Assembly (NCBI GenBank): GCA_035498715.1
Contig: DATJZV010000077.1
Location: 1-42,805 of the forward strand
Origin: DASPSR01 sp035498715
GTDB taxonomy: Bacteria; Nitrospirota; UBA9217
DNA: 42,805 bases
Reading direction: 5' to 3'
The position numbers and the translations under genes are program-made. This document shows positions 31,998 to 42,535 of the stretch, piece after piece. A model generated the notes under the pieces. The model was not told the DNA's origin and searched no databases. It saw nothing but the letters and a program-made list of their open reading frames with translations. Every line of letters begins with the position of its first letter. The stretch's first letter is position 1.

Positions 31998-33248
31998 ATG
32001 ACCAGACGGTCGCAAACTCTTGTCCACGCTGTAACAATGCTTCTTCTCATGACTCTCCTTCCCATCTCTGCACGTTCCCAGAATCAGAACGCCGTCCCTG
32101 CGCCACAACAGGAGAAAGCCACCGAAGGCCAGACGCCGCAGAAACCGGCAGAAATGACCATCCCGGTACAGGGGACAATTACACCGGAGCCTGAAGCGGC
32201 TAAGACAGCACCATCACCGGAAGCAGCCGGAAGCTACACCATCAAAAAGGGTGACACGCTCTGGGACATCTCTAATGCCTTTCTCAAGGACCCATTCCTG
32301 TGGCCGTTCATCTGGAAGGAAAATCCATCCATAACCAACCCTGACTTAATCTACCCCGGCAACAAACTGACAATCCCGAGCCTTGCACCCATCGAGCGTG
32401 CGATGCAAACACCGGTGGCAGCCGAACGGCAGGCTACTGCCACAACGGAAACAACCGAAGAGGCTGGCGGAAAGGGCTTGGCGGCCCTGCAGCGGAATCA
32501 GGAGATGGGGGCCGGGGCCGCGCCGGAAAAACCGGGTGAAGCGGAAACACTCACGACCGGCAAGCTCATTGTGCCTGAAGAAGCGGCAACCCCCATTATC
32601 GACAGGTATACAATGCTGAGCGCCGGCTATGTGGGAAATGACACGAGCAAAGACGTGATTGTCGGCGGAGAGGAAGAAAAAAACTATTTTGGGTATGACG
32701 ATGTTGTTTACGTTAACATAGGCTCAAAGGATACTGTTAATGTCGGGGACAAGTACATCATGTTCGATCCCCTCAACAATGTCAAGCATCCCGTAACAGG
32801 CAAAACATATGGGAAACTCATCAGGATCCTCGGTATCCTCCAGATTACGGCCAAGAAGGATGCGTCCGGTTTGTATACCGCGAGGATCACTCTCTCGTTT
32901 GACGTGAGCGGCAAAGGTACCATGCTGATGCCATATCAGGAGCCGACCCCCGTTTACGATAATCCGCAGACGAAAACCAAGGATATATCCGGGTACATCC
33001 TCGAGGTGGTGGAAAGCCGTACCGTTAATGGGCAGCACGACATTGTATATCTCGACAAGGGCAGTGCAGACGGGGTAGAACCGGGGGACCGCTTTGTTGT
33101 CTATTCAGGGCAAAAAAAGGTAACGTATCCCAGAAGCCTCGTTGGGGAAGCACAGGTGATCATCGTAAAAGAACATACCTCAACCGCGGTGGTACGCAAG
33201 AGCTCCGACGCTCTGGTAAAAGGTGACCAGGTGGAATTCAAAAAATAA
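31998..33248 (+). CDS. Secreted LysM-domain protein
   Basis: A 416-residue envelope protein. A signal peptide (1-27, ending SARS) is followed by a Pro/Ala/Glu/Thr-rich linker (28-78) and one LysM peptidoglycan-binding domain (about 80-130: YTIKKGDTLWDIS, LIYPGNKLTIP). The inserted LWPFIWKENPSITNPD is the form seen in anaerobe LysM proteins. After a second linker, residues 190-416 form a beta-rich domain with two similar SADGVEPGDRF/KDTVNVGDKY units that I cannot name. AGGAGG lies before the ATG. It is divergent from the kinase gene, with a structured leader. It is likely a cell-wall scaffold. Confidence 0.88.
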   Translation: MTRRSQTLVHAVTMLLLMTLLPISARSQNQNAVPAPQQEKATEGQTPQKPAEMTIPVQGTITPEPEAAKTAPSPEAAGSYTIKKGDTLWDISNAFLKDPFLWPFIWKENPSITNPDLIYPGNKLTIPSLAPIERAMQTPVAAERQATATTETTEEAGGKGLAALQRNQEMGAGAAPEKPGEAETLTTGKLIVPEEAATPIIDRYTMLSAGYVGNDTSKDVIVGGEEEKNYFGYDDVVYVNIGSKDTVNVGDKYIMFDPLNNVKHPVTGKTYGKLIRILGILQITAKKDASGLYTARITLSFDVSGKGTMLMPYQEPTPVYDNPQTKTKDISGYILEVVESRTVNGQHDIVYLDKGSADGVEPGDRFVVYSGQKKVTYPRSLVGEAQVIIVKEHTSTAVVRKSSDALVKGDQVEFKK

Positions 33249-33257
33249 CGGCACAAA

Positions 33258-33284
33258 CAGGCCCTCCCGCCCCGGGTGGGCCTG
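33258..33284 (+). terminator. GC-rich hairpin after the LysM gene
   Basis: CAGGCCC (33258-33264) / GGGCCTG (33278-33284), a perfect 7-bp stem 10 nt after the stop. No T-run follows, so termination there is uncertain. Confidence 0.4.
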
Positions 33285-33441
33285 ACATGTTCGAAACCTT
33301 CTCTGCTAACGGTTCAGCTCTGTACGGCAGGCACATGCCGTATGCCTAAAGCGAATCCGATCTTCATCCATAATGCACAGAGCGCACGCTGCCGTCGACC
33401 GTAGCGAATCCTTCGCGAAACCTCCCGCAGCTGTTTGTTCC

Positions 33442-34182
33442 CTACTTGACCACAACCGACGCATCTGGATCGAACGGATTTGTCCGCACGGCGAGCGAGA
33501 AGAGATATGGATATTCTTTCTTGAGGTGTTTCATGTACGCGAGCCATTGCACGATCAGGAGTCCATAGGCCCTTCTCATGTCTCCGACGATGTGCTCGCC
33601 ATCCGGCCTGGACAACTGCGCAAGATTTTCCCTGGCTTCCAACTCCTCCGTCAAATGAAAAACTGCCCACAAAAGATCGGTGAACGATTCGTGTTCGAGC
33701 AGGTTCTGATTTTCGAGCAGACGAAGCAGAAAGCCTCTTTTAGCAACGAGAAATGTCTTGAGCTCATTCAGATCTCTTCTTTTGTAGTCCAAGCTGTAAT
33801 CGTAGCTCCCGACATCTTTGGCTACCTTGGAAAAATTCAGATCCGTCCAGTCCTTTGATACGATAAGGTTCCGCCTGATCTGGTCGAAGTGGTGGTCAAA
33901 ACTGGAGAATGACCTCAGAAGTCGAGTACCTTCTTCGCTGAAGAAGGTCCCGATCACCATGTTCAGTTTGTTCAGCATGGCGATTTTTTCCCGCATCCGC
34001 AGTACCTGGTCCACGATCACAGTCACGAGCAGCACCTGGATCGGAACGAAGGCAAGGTCCTGGAACAGATAGAAAAGAGTGTCCCGTTGGGAGTGAAAGA
34101 TCCATATCTGGAGGACATACAATACGGCGGAAAGGGCAATCAACACCGCACTCAACAGAATCTGTCCTCTTAGTCTTTTCAT
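33442..34182 (-). CDS. Membrane protein with two N-terminal helices, unknown function
   Basis: A 246-residue protein. Two membrane helices (about 8-27, LLSAVLIALSAVLYVLQ, and 42-60, FVPIQVLLVTVIVDQVL) are followed by a long helical cytosolic part of ~180 residues (MREKIAMLNKLNMVIGTFF, FSSFDHHFDQIRRNL) with no catalytic motif. I start at ATG 34182: AAGGAGAT lies upstream and the ATG shares one base with the stop of the preceding small frame (TGATG). The family appears in anaerobe genomes as hypothetical; I cannot assign a role. Confidence 0.78.
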   Translation of the reverse strand: MKRLRGQILLSAVLIALSAVLYVLQIWIFHSQRDTLFYLFQDLAFVPIQVLLVTVIVDQVLRMREKIAMLNKLNMVIGTFFSEEGTRLLRSFSSFDHHFDQIRRNLIVSKDWTDLNFSKVAKDVGSYDYSLDYKRRDLNELKTFLVAKRGFLLRLLENQNLLEHESFTDLLWAVFHLTEELEARENLAQLSRPDGEHIVGDMRRAYGLLIVQWLAYMKHLKKEYPYLFSLAVRTNPFDPDASVVVK

Positions 34183-34469
34183 CAAGCATCTCCTTTTAAG
34201 TACCAATATAGTCGCGGCAGGCGGCCATCGTGTTCGATGCAACTGTTTGTGGTGTAACCGATGCCAGAACCTGACATGACAACAACGACGATGGGGACAA
34301 TGTAAGGCCGCAGATTCTCCACGATGTCCCCGTTGGAACGGAACGATGTGAGATCCATTGCGCAGAAGCGGTTGCCGAATGAATGCACAAGATTCACACG
34401 TATTATATCAGAGCCAAGGGTGAACCCGGGTAGAGAGAAAGCAGACAAAAGGCAGCGGACATTCCGCAT
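34182..34469 (-). CDS. Possible small protein coupled to the following membrane gene
   Basis: A 95-residue frame whose TGA overlaps the next ATG as TGATG, a coupling signature. The product has a weak N-terminal hydrophobic run and a middle hydrophobic stretch (YIVPIVVVVMSGSGIGYTT) with two Cys (RFCAM, NSCIE). The frame is open further to 34559, overlapping the DUF4337 gene. No Shine-Dalgarno is seen and no homologue recognised. It may be a real secreted or membrane peptide, or an open spacer. Confidence 0.35.
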   Translation of the reverse strand: MRNVRCLLSAFSLPGFTLGSDIIRVNLVHSFGNRFCAMDLTSFRSNGDIVENLRPYIVPIVVVVMSGSGIGYTTNSCIEHDGRLPRLYWYLKGDA

Positions 34470-34507
34470 GGCTGCCCTGAGAGTATCGCTAAAAAAGTAC
34501 GCCACCC

Positions 34508-35047
34508 CTACTTCATAAAGAGAAAGAACCCGTTGAAGAAGTAAAGCAGACCGCAGCACCCTGCGCCGATCCCGATGAACCAGAAAAATTTCTTCTTCAT
34601 CAAAGCCGCGATGGACGAGAGCAGGATGGCGATCTGGAGAAACATGGCTGCCAAACCGAATATCCCTGAGTGCGTCTGCGCGTCATCACGCCGCTTTTCC
34701 AACTCCTCCGCCTTCTTCTTGACATCCTCCTTCTCCTGGTCGTATTTTTCTACCTTCTCCTTGTAGGCCGCTATCTTCTTATCGTAGTCTGAGACCACGG
34801 ATCGGGATCCCTTCGTCTTTATCGCTTTTAACTCCAGCTCGAGTTTTTCCTTCTGGAGATCGTAGATGTATCCCTTGATGCTCTTGGCCTGATAGTAGGA
34901 CCACTGGTCTGAGGCCTGGGCCTGGGATATGACCGACCGCGTCGAAAATCCTCCGCCCTTCAGCGTCGAGAGCGTTGCGCATACAGCAAAGATTACCGTC
35001 GTGAGTGCCAGATAATTAAGCCATGGTTCTTTCTTCTCTTCTGCCAT
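34508..35047 (-). CDS. DUF4337-type membrane protein
   Basis: A 179-residue protein. A membrane helix near the N-terminus (about 10-27, NYLALTTVIFAVCATLSTL), a central charged coiled coil (about 50-125, with KIAAYKEKVEKYDQEKEDVKKK), then two C-terminal helices (129-148 and 153-175). The features SQAQASDQWSYYQAKSIK and SGIFGLAAMFLQIAILLSSIA match DUF4337, a family of unknown function. GGAGG lies 6 nt before the ATG. It is the first gene of a short minus-strand run with the two genes that follow. Confidence 0.85.
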   Translation of the reverse strand: MAEEKKEPWLNYLALTTVIFAVCATLSTLKGGGFSTRSVISQAQASDQWSYYQAKSIKGYIYDLQKEKLELELKAIKTKGSRSVVSDYDKKIAAYKEKVEKYDQEKEDVKKKAEELEKRRDDAQTHSGIFGLAAMFLQIAILLSSIAALMKKKFFWFIGIGAGCCGLLYFFNGFFLFMK

Positions 35048-35219
35048 AAAAATCCTCCTGCATTACCTACTTGACTATTTTTTTTAAACGCCAATAGTAC
35101 CCAAAACTGCTCCATAAGTCAATACCTTCCCTTAATTATCACCTCAGCCTCCATTGAAATCAGCCGAAGAACATGGTACATTTTAAAGAGAGCGTACCTC
35201 CTCGCTTAAGGATAAGGAT

Positions 35220-36317
35220 ATGATGATCGGCGTCCCGAAAGAGATCAAAACAGAAGAATTTCGCGTCGGCATAACGCCGTTCGGCGTGCATGACCTAAAG
35301 CGTCAAGGTCATACCATCCTGATCGAAAGGAGCGCTGGTGCAGGCAGCGGTTTTCCAGACGAGGAATATGTGAAAGCGGGTGCCGAAATCGTCGTCAAGG
35401 ATAAACTTTTCGCAGCAGCTGATCTCGTTCTTAAGGTCAAGGAACCCCTCCCACAGGAATACGATCTGCTCAGAGAAGAACAGGCTCTCTTCACCTATCT
35501 CCACCTCGCACCCAATCGTGAACTCACTGAGGTTCTCCTCAGAAAAAAGGTGACCGGCATCGGGTATGAGACACTGACCAAGGACAATACCCTTCCCCTG
35601 CTCGCTCCCATGAGCGAGATCGCGGGCAGAATGGCGCCGCTTATGGGTATTTTCTATCTTCAGAAGTTCAAGGGCGGCTCGGGCATCCTCGCGACCGGTG
35701 CGAGCGGGGTAAAACCCGCGAAAATAGTGATCATCGGCGCAGGCGTCGTGGGCACTAACGCTGCCCGTGTGGCATCCAGTCTTGGCATGCAGACCATCGT
35801 CATGAACAAGGGCACCGAACGGCTTCGGAAGATCGATGAGATGTTCATGGGTAGGGTAGAAACCTTGCCCGTTACTGCCCAGACCATCGCAGAAGAGATA
35901 AAGGACGCCGATATCATCGTCGGCGCAGTGCTCGTGCCCGGAGGACGGACGCCGATCCTGATAACACGGCAGATGCTCATGACCATGAAAAAAGGATCGG
36001 TCATCGTCGATGTATCCGTTGACCAGGGAGGGTGCATTGAGACCTCAAAACCTACGACGCACGATGATCCAGTGTTCGAGGTTGACGGGATCATCCATTA
36101 CTGCGTTGCGAATATGCCCGGCGCGTATCCGAGGACATCAACACTCGCGCTCACGAATGCTACTCTACCCTATGTTAAAATTATCGCGGAGAAGGGAATC
36201 GGGAGAGCCGTGCAGGAAGATCCGATCATCAGAAGCGCGCTCAACACCTACCACGGTGAGATCGTGAACAAGGCGCTGGCAGAATCTCTGGGGCTCCAGC
36301 GATCTATAACGTTCTGA
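35220..36317 (+). CDS. ald: Alanine dehydrogenase
   Basis: Interconverts L-alanine and pyruvate plus ammonia with NAD(H) in the cytosol; 365 residues, close to the usual 370. Seen: the N-terminal GVPKEIKTEEFRVGITP, the substrate residues in VKVKEPLPQEYDLL (Lys of the active site) and TYLHLAPN (catalytic His), the Rossmann loop IVIIGAGVVGTNAARVASSLG and VDVSVDQGGCIETSKPTTHDDP. AAGGATAAGGAT precedes the first of two ATG codons; either could start. It has its own leader and no operon partner, and faces the HD-domain gene. The call over the related lysine-oxoglutarate enzymes is clear. Confidence 0.97.
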   Translation: MMIGVPKEIKTEEFRVGITPFGVHDLKRQGHTILIERSAGAGSGFPDEEYVKAGAEIVVKDKLFAAADLVLKVKEPLPQEYDLLREEQALFTYLHLAPNRELTEVLLRKKVTGIGYETLTKDNTLPLLAPMSEIAGRMAPLMGIFYLQKFKGGSGILATGASGVKPAKIVIIGAGVVGTNAARVASSLGMQTIVMNKGTERLRKIDEMFMGRVETLPVTAQTIAEEIKDADIIVGAVLVPGGRTPILITRQMLMTMKKGSVIVDVSVDQGGCIETSKPTTHDDPVFEVDGIIHYCVANMPGAYPRTSTLALTNATLPYVKIIAEKGIGRAVQEDPIIRSALNTYHGEIVNKALAESLGLQRSITF

Positions 36318-36386
36318 CACTGAACAAGCTAGCGCACAAACCGACGATTGAACAGGGTGAATGAGGAGAGGAGTAGCAGGATCCTA

Positions 36387-37796
36387 TCATACATTTGTCT
36401 TGATGCTGTCTTCCTGGATCCCTAGCACCTTGTCAACGATATCGGCAAGGAGCTGGTCGTGATCGTGGTTCAGGGTGAAAACGCGGCACTGGACAACCCG
36501 CGCAGGGATATAATCGAAGAAGTCCTTGAGAGGCTCTTTCTCGACCTTCCTCGTTGAGGGGTTGAATACGTATATTTGACGCTCGCCCATCATGAGGGGG
36601 TTGATCGGCCTGGGGTCCTGGCTCGCCATATCCACCCGGAAATGCAGGTCCTTGAGCTTCGACGGCAGGTTCTTCTTGATGCGTTTTACAAGCTCAGCCG
36701 CATCGATAATGGTCTTCCCTTTTTCGAAAGCACGCATCGAGAGGGTAACGTCGTACGCCATCTTCCACTTCACTTCACGTGAGAGGATTGCGGCCCATTC
36801 ACGCCCCAGCGCCGCTGTGGAGCCGTTCTCACCGCTTCCCCACCTCCTCACCGCCTCGAGCAGGGACCAGTCGGTGAGCTTGAGATATTCCTTATGATTT
36901 TCAACTGGATTGTAAGGGAAGAGCGCGGCCATGGTGTCCTTGAACAGCTCCTTAAGGTGTTCGTCAATGGCGCGCGTTGTCCGATGGTAGTAGACGTTCG
37001 TGTACATGTACAAACGGGCATTCAGGAACATGTTCAGAGCGGTGAGGCCGGACTTATGGAGCGTGAGACCCTTGTCCGTGAAAAAAGTATAGTACATCAG
37101 ACGGTCGATGTCCACCGCACCGATTGCCACGCCGCACATATATGCGTCGCGCAGCACATAGTCCAGATTGTCCACGGTGTAAATGCCTGAGAGCAGGGGC
37201 TGGAGGAATGTGAGCCACCGCGGCTGCTTTGCGGTCACCACCGACCCCTTGCCGATGAGGAACGCAGTCTGATCGGCGGTCAGACGTTCTCCCTTGCCGA
37301 ACTCCCCCGAAGGACTGCGGCGGATCGCCTTGATGATCTCCGCCAGCTCTGTCTTGATGATGTGCTGGCCGAGTTTTTCGTGGGTCAAACCGAACTGCTC
37401 GAGGTAATTGTCGTCAAAAAAATGACCGAATGGGCCGTGACCGATGTCATGGAGGAGTGCCGCCACGCGCAGAAGTGCCTCCACGTAGTTTGCGGACGGG
37501 CAATCGGGAACGGCTGCCTTGAGTGAGGGGTAGAGATGCCTCGCAAACCTGCCGGCCAGGTGCATGGCGCCGAGGGAGTGCTGGAACCTGCTGTGCTCAG
37601 CCGAGGGATAGACCCACCGTGCGCTCTGGAGCTGGTAAATCTGCCGCAGGCGCTGCATCCAGGGGGTATCGATCAGGTCCTTTTCGGTCTTTTCCCCTGA
37701 CGCGCGTGGCGTTGTAAACGAAATATAGCCGTGGACGGGGTCTCCGAGTAGGGCCGTGCCGTCATAAAATTCTTCGCCCCGTGTGAGCTCTCGCAT
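36387..37796 (-). CDS. HD-domain phosphohydrolase (dNTPase/SAMHD1-like)
   Basis: A 469-residue cytosolic metal-dependent hydrolase of the dGTPase-like HD superfamily. Seen: the N-terminal DPVHGYISFT and TPWMQRLRQIYQL, the metal ligands His73 (FQHSLGAMHLA) and His116-Asp117 (LLHDIGHGPFGH), and a distal Asp in VDNLDYVLRDAYMCG. The start of the family and DPVHG motif favour a YdhJ/SAMHD1-type dNTP or related nucleotide substrate, unproven here. Transcription probably begins at the ATG itself: a consensus promoter ends 6 nt upstream and no Shine-Dalgarno exists. Confidence 0.92.
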   Translation of the reverse strand: MRELTRGEEFYDGTALLGDPVHGYISFTTPRASGEKTEKDLIDTPWMQRLRQIYQLQSARWVYPSAEHSRFQHSLGAMHLAGRFARHLYPSLKAAVPDCPSANYVEALLRVAALLHDIGHGPFGHFFDDNYLEQFGLTHEKLGQHIIKTELAEIIKAIRRSPSGEFGKGERLTADQTAFLIGKGSVVTAKQPRWLTFLQPLLSGIYTVDNLDYVLRDAYMCGVAIGAVDIDRLMYYTFFTDKGLTLHKSGLTALNMFLNARLYMYTNVYYHRTTRAIDEHLKELFKDTMAALFPYNPVENHKEYLKLTDWSLLEAVRRWGSGENGSTAALGREWAAILSREVKWKMAYDVTLSMRAFEKGKTIIDAAELVKRIKKNLPSKLKDLHFRVDMASQDPRPINPLMMGERQIYVFNPSTRKVEKEPLKDFFDYIPARVVQCRVFTLNHDHDQLLADIVDKVLGIQEDSIKTNV

Positions 37797-37802
37797 GGAA
37801 AC

Positions 37803-37830
37803 ATTATACCGTGAAATCGGTGGCAGTCAA
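37803..37830 (-). promoter_or_regulatory. Promoter of the HD phosphohydrolase, leaderless spacing
   Basis: Read on the minus strand: TTGACT (37830-37825), 16 nt, TATAAT (37808-37803), then 6 nt to the ATG at 37796. This spacing equals that of the cytochrome operon promoter. Confidence 0.75.
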
Positions 37831-38095
37831 TCTGAAAATCCTGGATGAATCCACCAGTCCATATAGGACCGACGCACAATCAAAATCGGGCACTCAGACT
37901 CTTGCGGCCCCGGGCCAGGAAAACCTGCAAACCTGATTTTTCCTGCAACGCAATACCTATCTCGCCTGTGCTATCAATCACATTAAAGCCGGGCACGCAC
38001 AGCATTCAGATCACAACATTCTCAGGAAGCATGGAGTGGGAAAGCTACGAGTACGAGGATGAGCACAGATGAGAGACCGGGGAATTCTGGAGATT

Positions 38096-38623
38096 TCATT
38101 TCATGAGGTACGCCTTCGCCCCCTCTTCAATGGCATAGAATATCGACTGGAAGTCTCCTTTTGAAAGAGAGATCCGCGGGATATTCTTTGCGTATGGCGA
38201 CGATGCAGGAGGCTTCCATAGAATGACGAGAGACTTCCCGAAGAGCAGGACATGCCTCTGGCCAGGATCCTCTTTCTTCTTCGTAAGGGTCACTGTCCCT
38301 GGTTTCAGCGCGTTATCGGCAAGATTCGCTGATGCGGTAAAACGAAAGTCTTTGAGCACCCGGTTCTTATACTTGAGCTGCCCCTTCTTCGCGCCGAGAT
38401 TGATGATCAGATACTTGGAGTCCGTAGCGTAGAGCGCTCTTTCGAAAAGCAGAAAGTCCTGCTCGCGCCGGAGCGTTTCGATCTTTTCCTTCAACACTTT
38501 CTGCTGCTTCAGGAGCTCGTCGCGCTCGTTTTGTTCCTGACCGTTCCCGTCCATGCCCATGAAAAGCAGCGAGAGCAGGAGAAACAGGCATGCTGCCTTA
38601 GATTTCATTGTGACATTCTGCAT
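38096..38623 (-). CDS. Secreted coiled-coil protein paired with an L,D-transpeptidase
   Basis: A 175-residue protein of unknown family. A signal peptide (hydrophobic core LFLLLSLLFMGM), then a short coiled coil (about 30-60, DELLKQQKVLKEKIETLRREQ), and a beta-rich C-terminal domain (65-170) that resembles the catalytic-domain N-terminus of its neighbour: KYLIINLGAKKGQLKYKNRV parallels VYLVVDTESNRLMMRQRSK. It lacks the HGT and HGC motifs, so it is not itself a transpeptidase. ATG 38608 is an alternative start. It begins 6 nt after the transpeptidase stop, so the two are co-transcribed. Confidence 0.8.
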   Translation of the reverse strand: MQNVTMKSKAACLFLLLSLLFMGMDGNGQEQNERDELLKQQKVLKEKIETLRREQDFLLFERALYATDSKYLIINLGAKKGQLKYKNRVLKDFRFTASANLADNALKPGTVTLTKKKEDPGQRHVLLFGKSLVILWKPPASSPYAKNIPRISLSKGDFQSIFYAIEEGAKAYLMK

Positions 38624-38629
38624 TCCACG

Positions 38630-39274
38630 CTAGTAGATGTACACCTTGGTCCCGATTTTCACTGATCTATACAATGTTTCCAGGTCTTTGTCTCCAACCG
38701 ATATGCATCCATGGGTAAAGTGAGTCCCCAGAAGTTCTGTATATTTTGTCCCGTGTATCTTATATCCTTTCCCGAGAATAAGCGCGTACTTGCCCAAGAC
38801 GCCCCGCACGATCCTGTCGGGGTCATTCTCTGGAGGCACCGGCATGTTTTCTTCAACATAGGACCAGTCAGGCCTTATCCAGACGGGATTGCGCTCCTTG
38901 CCGAGAACTGTAAGCGACCCGGTGGGAGTTTCGAAATACCAGTTCCTTCCGGTCTCTTCCTTCACGAACTGCCGGCTACCCGTCCCCACCACTGCTGTCA
39001 GAAGGATCTTGCTCCTCTGCCTCATCATCAGCCGGTTGCTCTCGGTGTCCACCACGAGGTATACATCATTATCTTCCATCTCCTTGAGCATCCTCATCAT
39101 ACCCAGGTTTTCCTCTTCGAGAACGGCCGCTTCCTGCTCCATGGCATGCAATTGGTCCCTGAGCGCATCGATGGTCGCGGGCGCAGTCGCTTCTCCGGCC
39201 CATCCAGGTGAAGGAGTCATAATGCAGCATGAGATAAGAAGAATGGCCAGTATGATATGTTGTGTGGTCTGCAT
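38630..39274 (-). CDS. L,D-transpeptidase (YkuD)
   Basis: A periplasmic enzyme of 214 residues that forms 3-3 cross-links in peptidoglycan or attaches proteins to it. A signal peptide (1-26, ending GWA), a coiled-coil linker (33-67, RDQLHAMEQEAAVLEEEN) and a YkuD domain (70-214) are seen. The active site is complete: His174 in HGTK, then His188 and Cys190 in THGCISVG. The short LGKGYKIHGT lead-in is typical. The downstream secreted protein shares its coiled-coil and N-terminal beta pattern and may be a partner or non-catalytic paralogue. Confidence 0.95.
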   Translation of the reverse strand: MQTTQHIILAILLISCCIMTPSPGWAGEATAPATIDALRDQLHAMEQEAAVLEEENLGMMRMLKEMEDNDVYLVVDTESNRLMMRQRSKILLTAVVGTGSRQFVKEETGRNWYFETPTGSLTVLGKERNPVWIRPDWSYVEENMPVPPENDPDRIVRGVLGKYALILGKGYKIHGTKYTELLGTHFTHGCISVGDKDLETLYRSVKIGTKVYIY

Positions 39275-39385
39275 CTCTTAGATCATCCGGTTCCTATTCC
39301 TTCAAACCTAGCCGATTCAAAATCCCGATATTAAACTGCTTCGAATTTGTGTTGCCGATATTGCTCAGAAGTCTGTGCTTAATAT

Positions 39386-40763
39386 TTAGAGTCCCTCTTG
39401 GCGTTCCATGAATATCTTTCCCGGGTTCAGGATATTGTTCGGATCAAGCGCCTGTTTAATATGTCTCATAGCAGCAAGTGCCGCGGGCCCTATTTCCATG
39501 GGCAGGTAAGCGGCCTTGGACAGCCCTATACCGTGTTCTCCGGAAATACTTCCGCCCATCCGCAACGTTGACTCAAAGATTTCCTTCACCGCAGACTCGG
39601 CCTTAGGCTTGTCCGCCTCATCGATCATGATATTCGTATGAATATTGCCGTCCCCTGCGTGGCCGAAGTTCACGATCAGAAGATCGTATCGCCTCGCTAT
39701 TTCTTCGATCTCCCGCAGAATATCGGGAATCCTGCTCCGGGGAACGACAATGTCTTCATTCACCTTTTTCGGTTTTATGGTATAAAGCGCCGGTGAGATA
39801 GCGCGTCTGGCTTTCCAGAGCTGTTCCCTCTCGGCTTCGGTCTCCGCCTTCTTTACGCTAGGAGCCCCAGCCCGCGTCATGATCTCCGCAATCAGCTCGC
39901 TCTCCCGCGCCGTGGAATCCGCCGCCCCATCCACCTCGACGAGCAGCATGGCTGCCGCACCGCCCGTAATGTCTTCCTTCAGATAGGTCTCGACAGCGCG
40001 AAGCGCATGCCGGTCTACAAATTCGAGCGCACGCGGAATGATACGGCTCGCGATAATATTTGCAGCCGCTGTCGCAGCCCCTTCGATAGTGCTGAAAAAT
40101 GCGGAGATTGTCCGCACGCTCTCCGGCAGAGGAAGGAGCCTGATGATGATGGTGGTCGCCACGCCGAGCGTTCCCTCGGAGCCTACGATGAGTTTCGTGA
40201 GGTCATAGCCCGCTACGCTCTTGACCGTGCGCGCGCCTGTCCTGATGATCTCTCCCGTCGGAAGCACGACCTCAAGTCCCAGGATATAGTCCTTGGTCAC
40301 GCCGTATTTCACGGCACGGAGCCCGCCTGCGCACTCGGCTACATTCCCGCCGATCGTGCAGAATTGGTTGCTGGCGGGGTCCGGCGGATAGAACAAGCCG
40401 CGCGCCTCTACCTCGCGCTGCAGATTTCCGGTAATGACGCCAGGCTCAACCACGGCTACAAGGTTCTGGTCGTCGATCTCGAGTATCCGGTTCATCCGTT
40501 CGAGCGAGAGAACGAGTCCATTGTGTATGGGAACGGAACCTCCGGACATGCCGGTCCCCGCACCGCGCGGGACAACCGGAAACAGCTCCCTGTTCGCAAG
40601 CCGGAGGATCTCCGAAACTTCCTGAGCCGAAACAGGCCGGGCAACGGCCCACGGCAAGACCTCCCGTTGCGTGGCGTCGTAGGAGTAAGCAACCATATCC
40701 TCGGGCGATGTTAAGAGGTAGGCAGGACCGACGATATTTTTCAGTTCTTTGACGATTGACGGC

Positions 40764-40771
<8 letters not shown>
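39386..40771 (-). CDS. glcD: FAD-linked 2-hydroxyacid oxidase (GlcD-like)
   Basis: Oxidises glycolate or D-lactate; 461 residues, full length. The N-terminal FAD_binding_4 domain shows PRGAGTGMSGGSVP and EPGVITGNLQREV; the C-terminal FAD-oxidase domain shows NFGHAGDGNIHTNI and SGEHGIGLSKAAYL. GlcD normally works with GlcE/GlcF or an iron-sulfur CCG protein as electron acceptor; none is encoded here. I choose ATG 40771, which overlaps the GH57 stop (ATGCTTAA); ATG 40780 and TTG 40786 are also in frame and no start has a Shine-Dalgarno. D-lactate dehydrogenase is an equally good functional guess. Confidence 0.9.
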
Positions 40772-42344
<1,573 letters not shown>

Positions 42345-42448
42345 TCGGCCTCCATCGCCTTCCGAGCTGGAACTTTCCCGCTCGTTTTTTTGTTCCGCGG
42401 GATGTCCCTGCTCATAAATAGTTGTCTTCCGTGATGTCACGAAAATTA

Positions 42449-42480
42449 CAAAAGAAAAGCCCATCCAAGGAAGGATGGAC
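42449..42480 (-). terminator. Rho-independent terminator for the gene at the right edge
   Basis: Read on the minus strand: GTCCATCC (42480-42473), a 6-nt loop, GGATGGGC (42466-42459; one G-U pair), then TTTTCTTTTG. It lies about 55 nt beyond the stop at 42536. Confidence 0.75.
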
Positions 42481-42535
42481 TTTCTGCCATCGTTACAGGC
42501 AAGGCCGTCCGGAAACGAAACCTTGCTGCATGCCG

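Noticed and set aside
37845..38072. Plus-strand 75-codon frame between the HD and secreted-protein genes.
   Set aside because: No start signal or family; the end is low-complexity. The 299-nt gap otherwise holds only the HD promoter.
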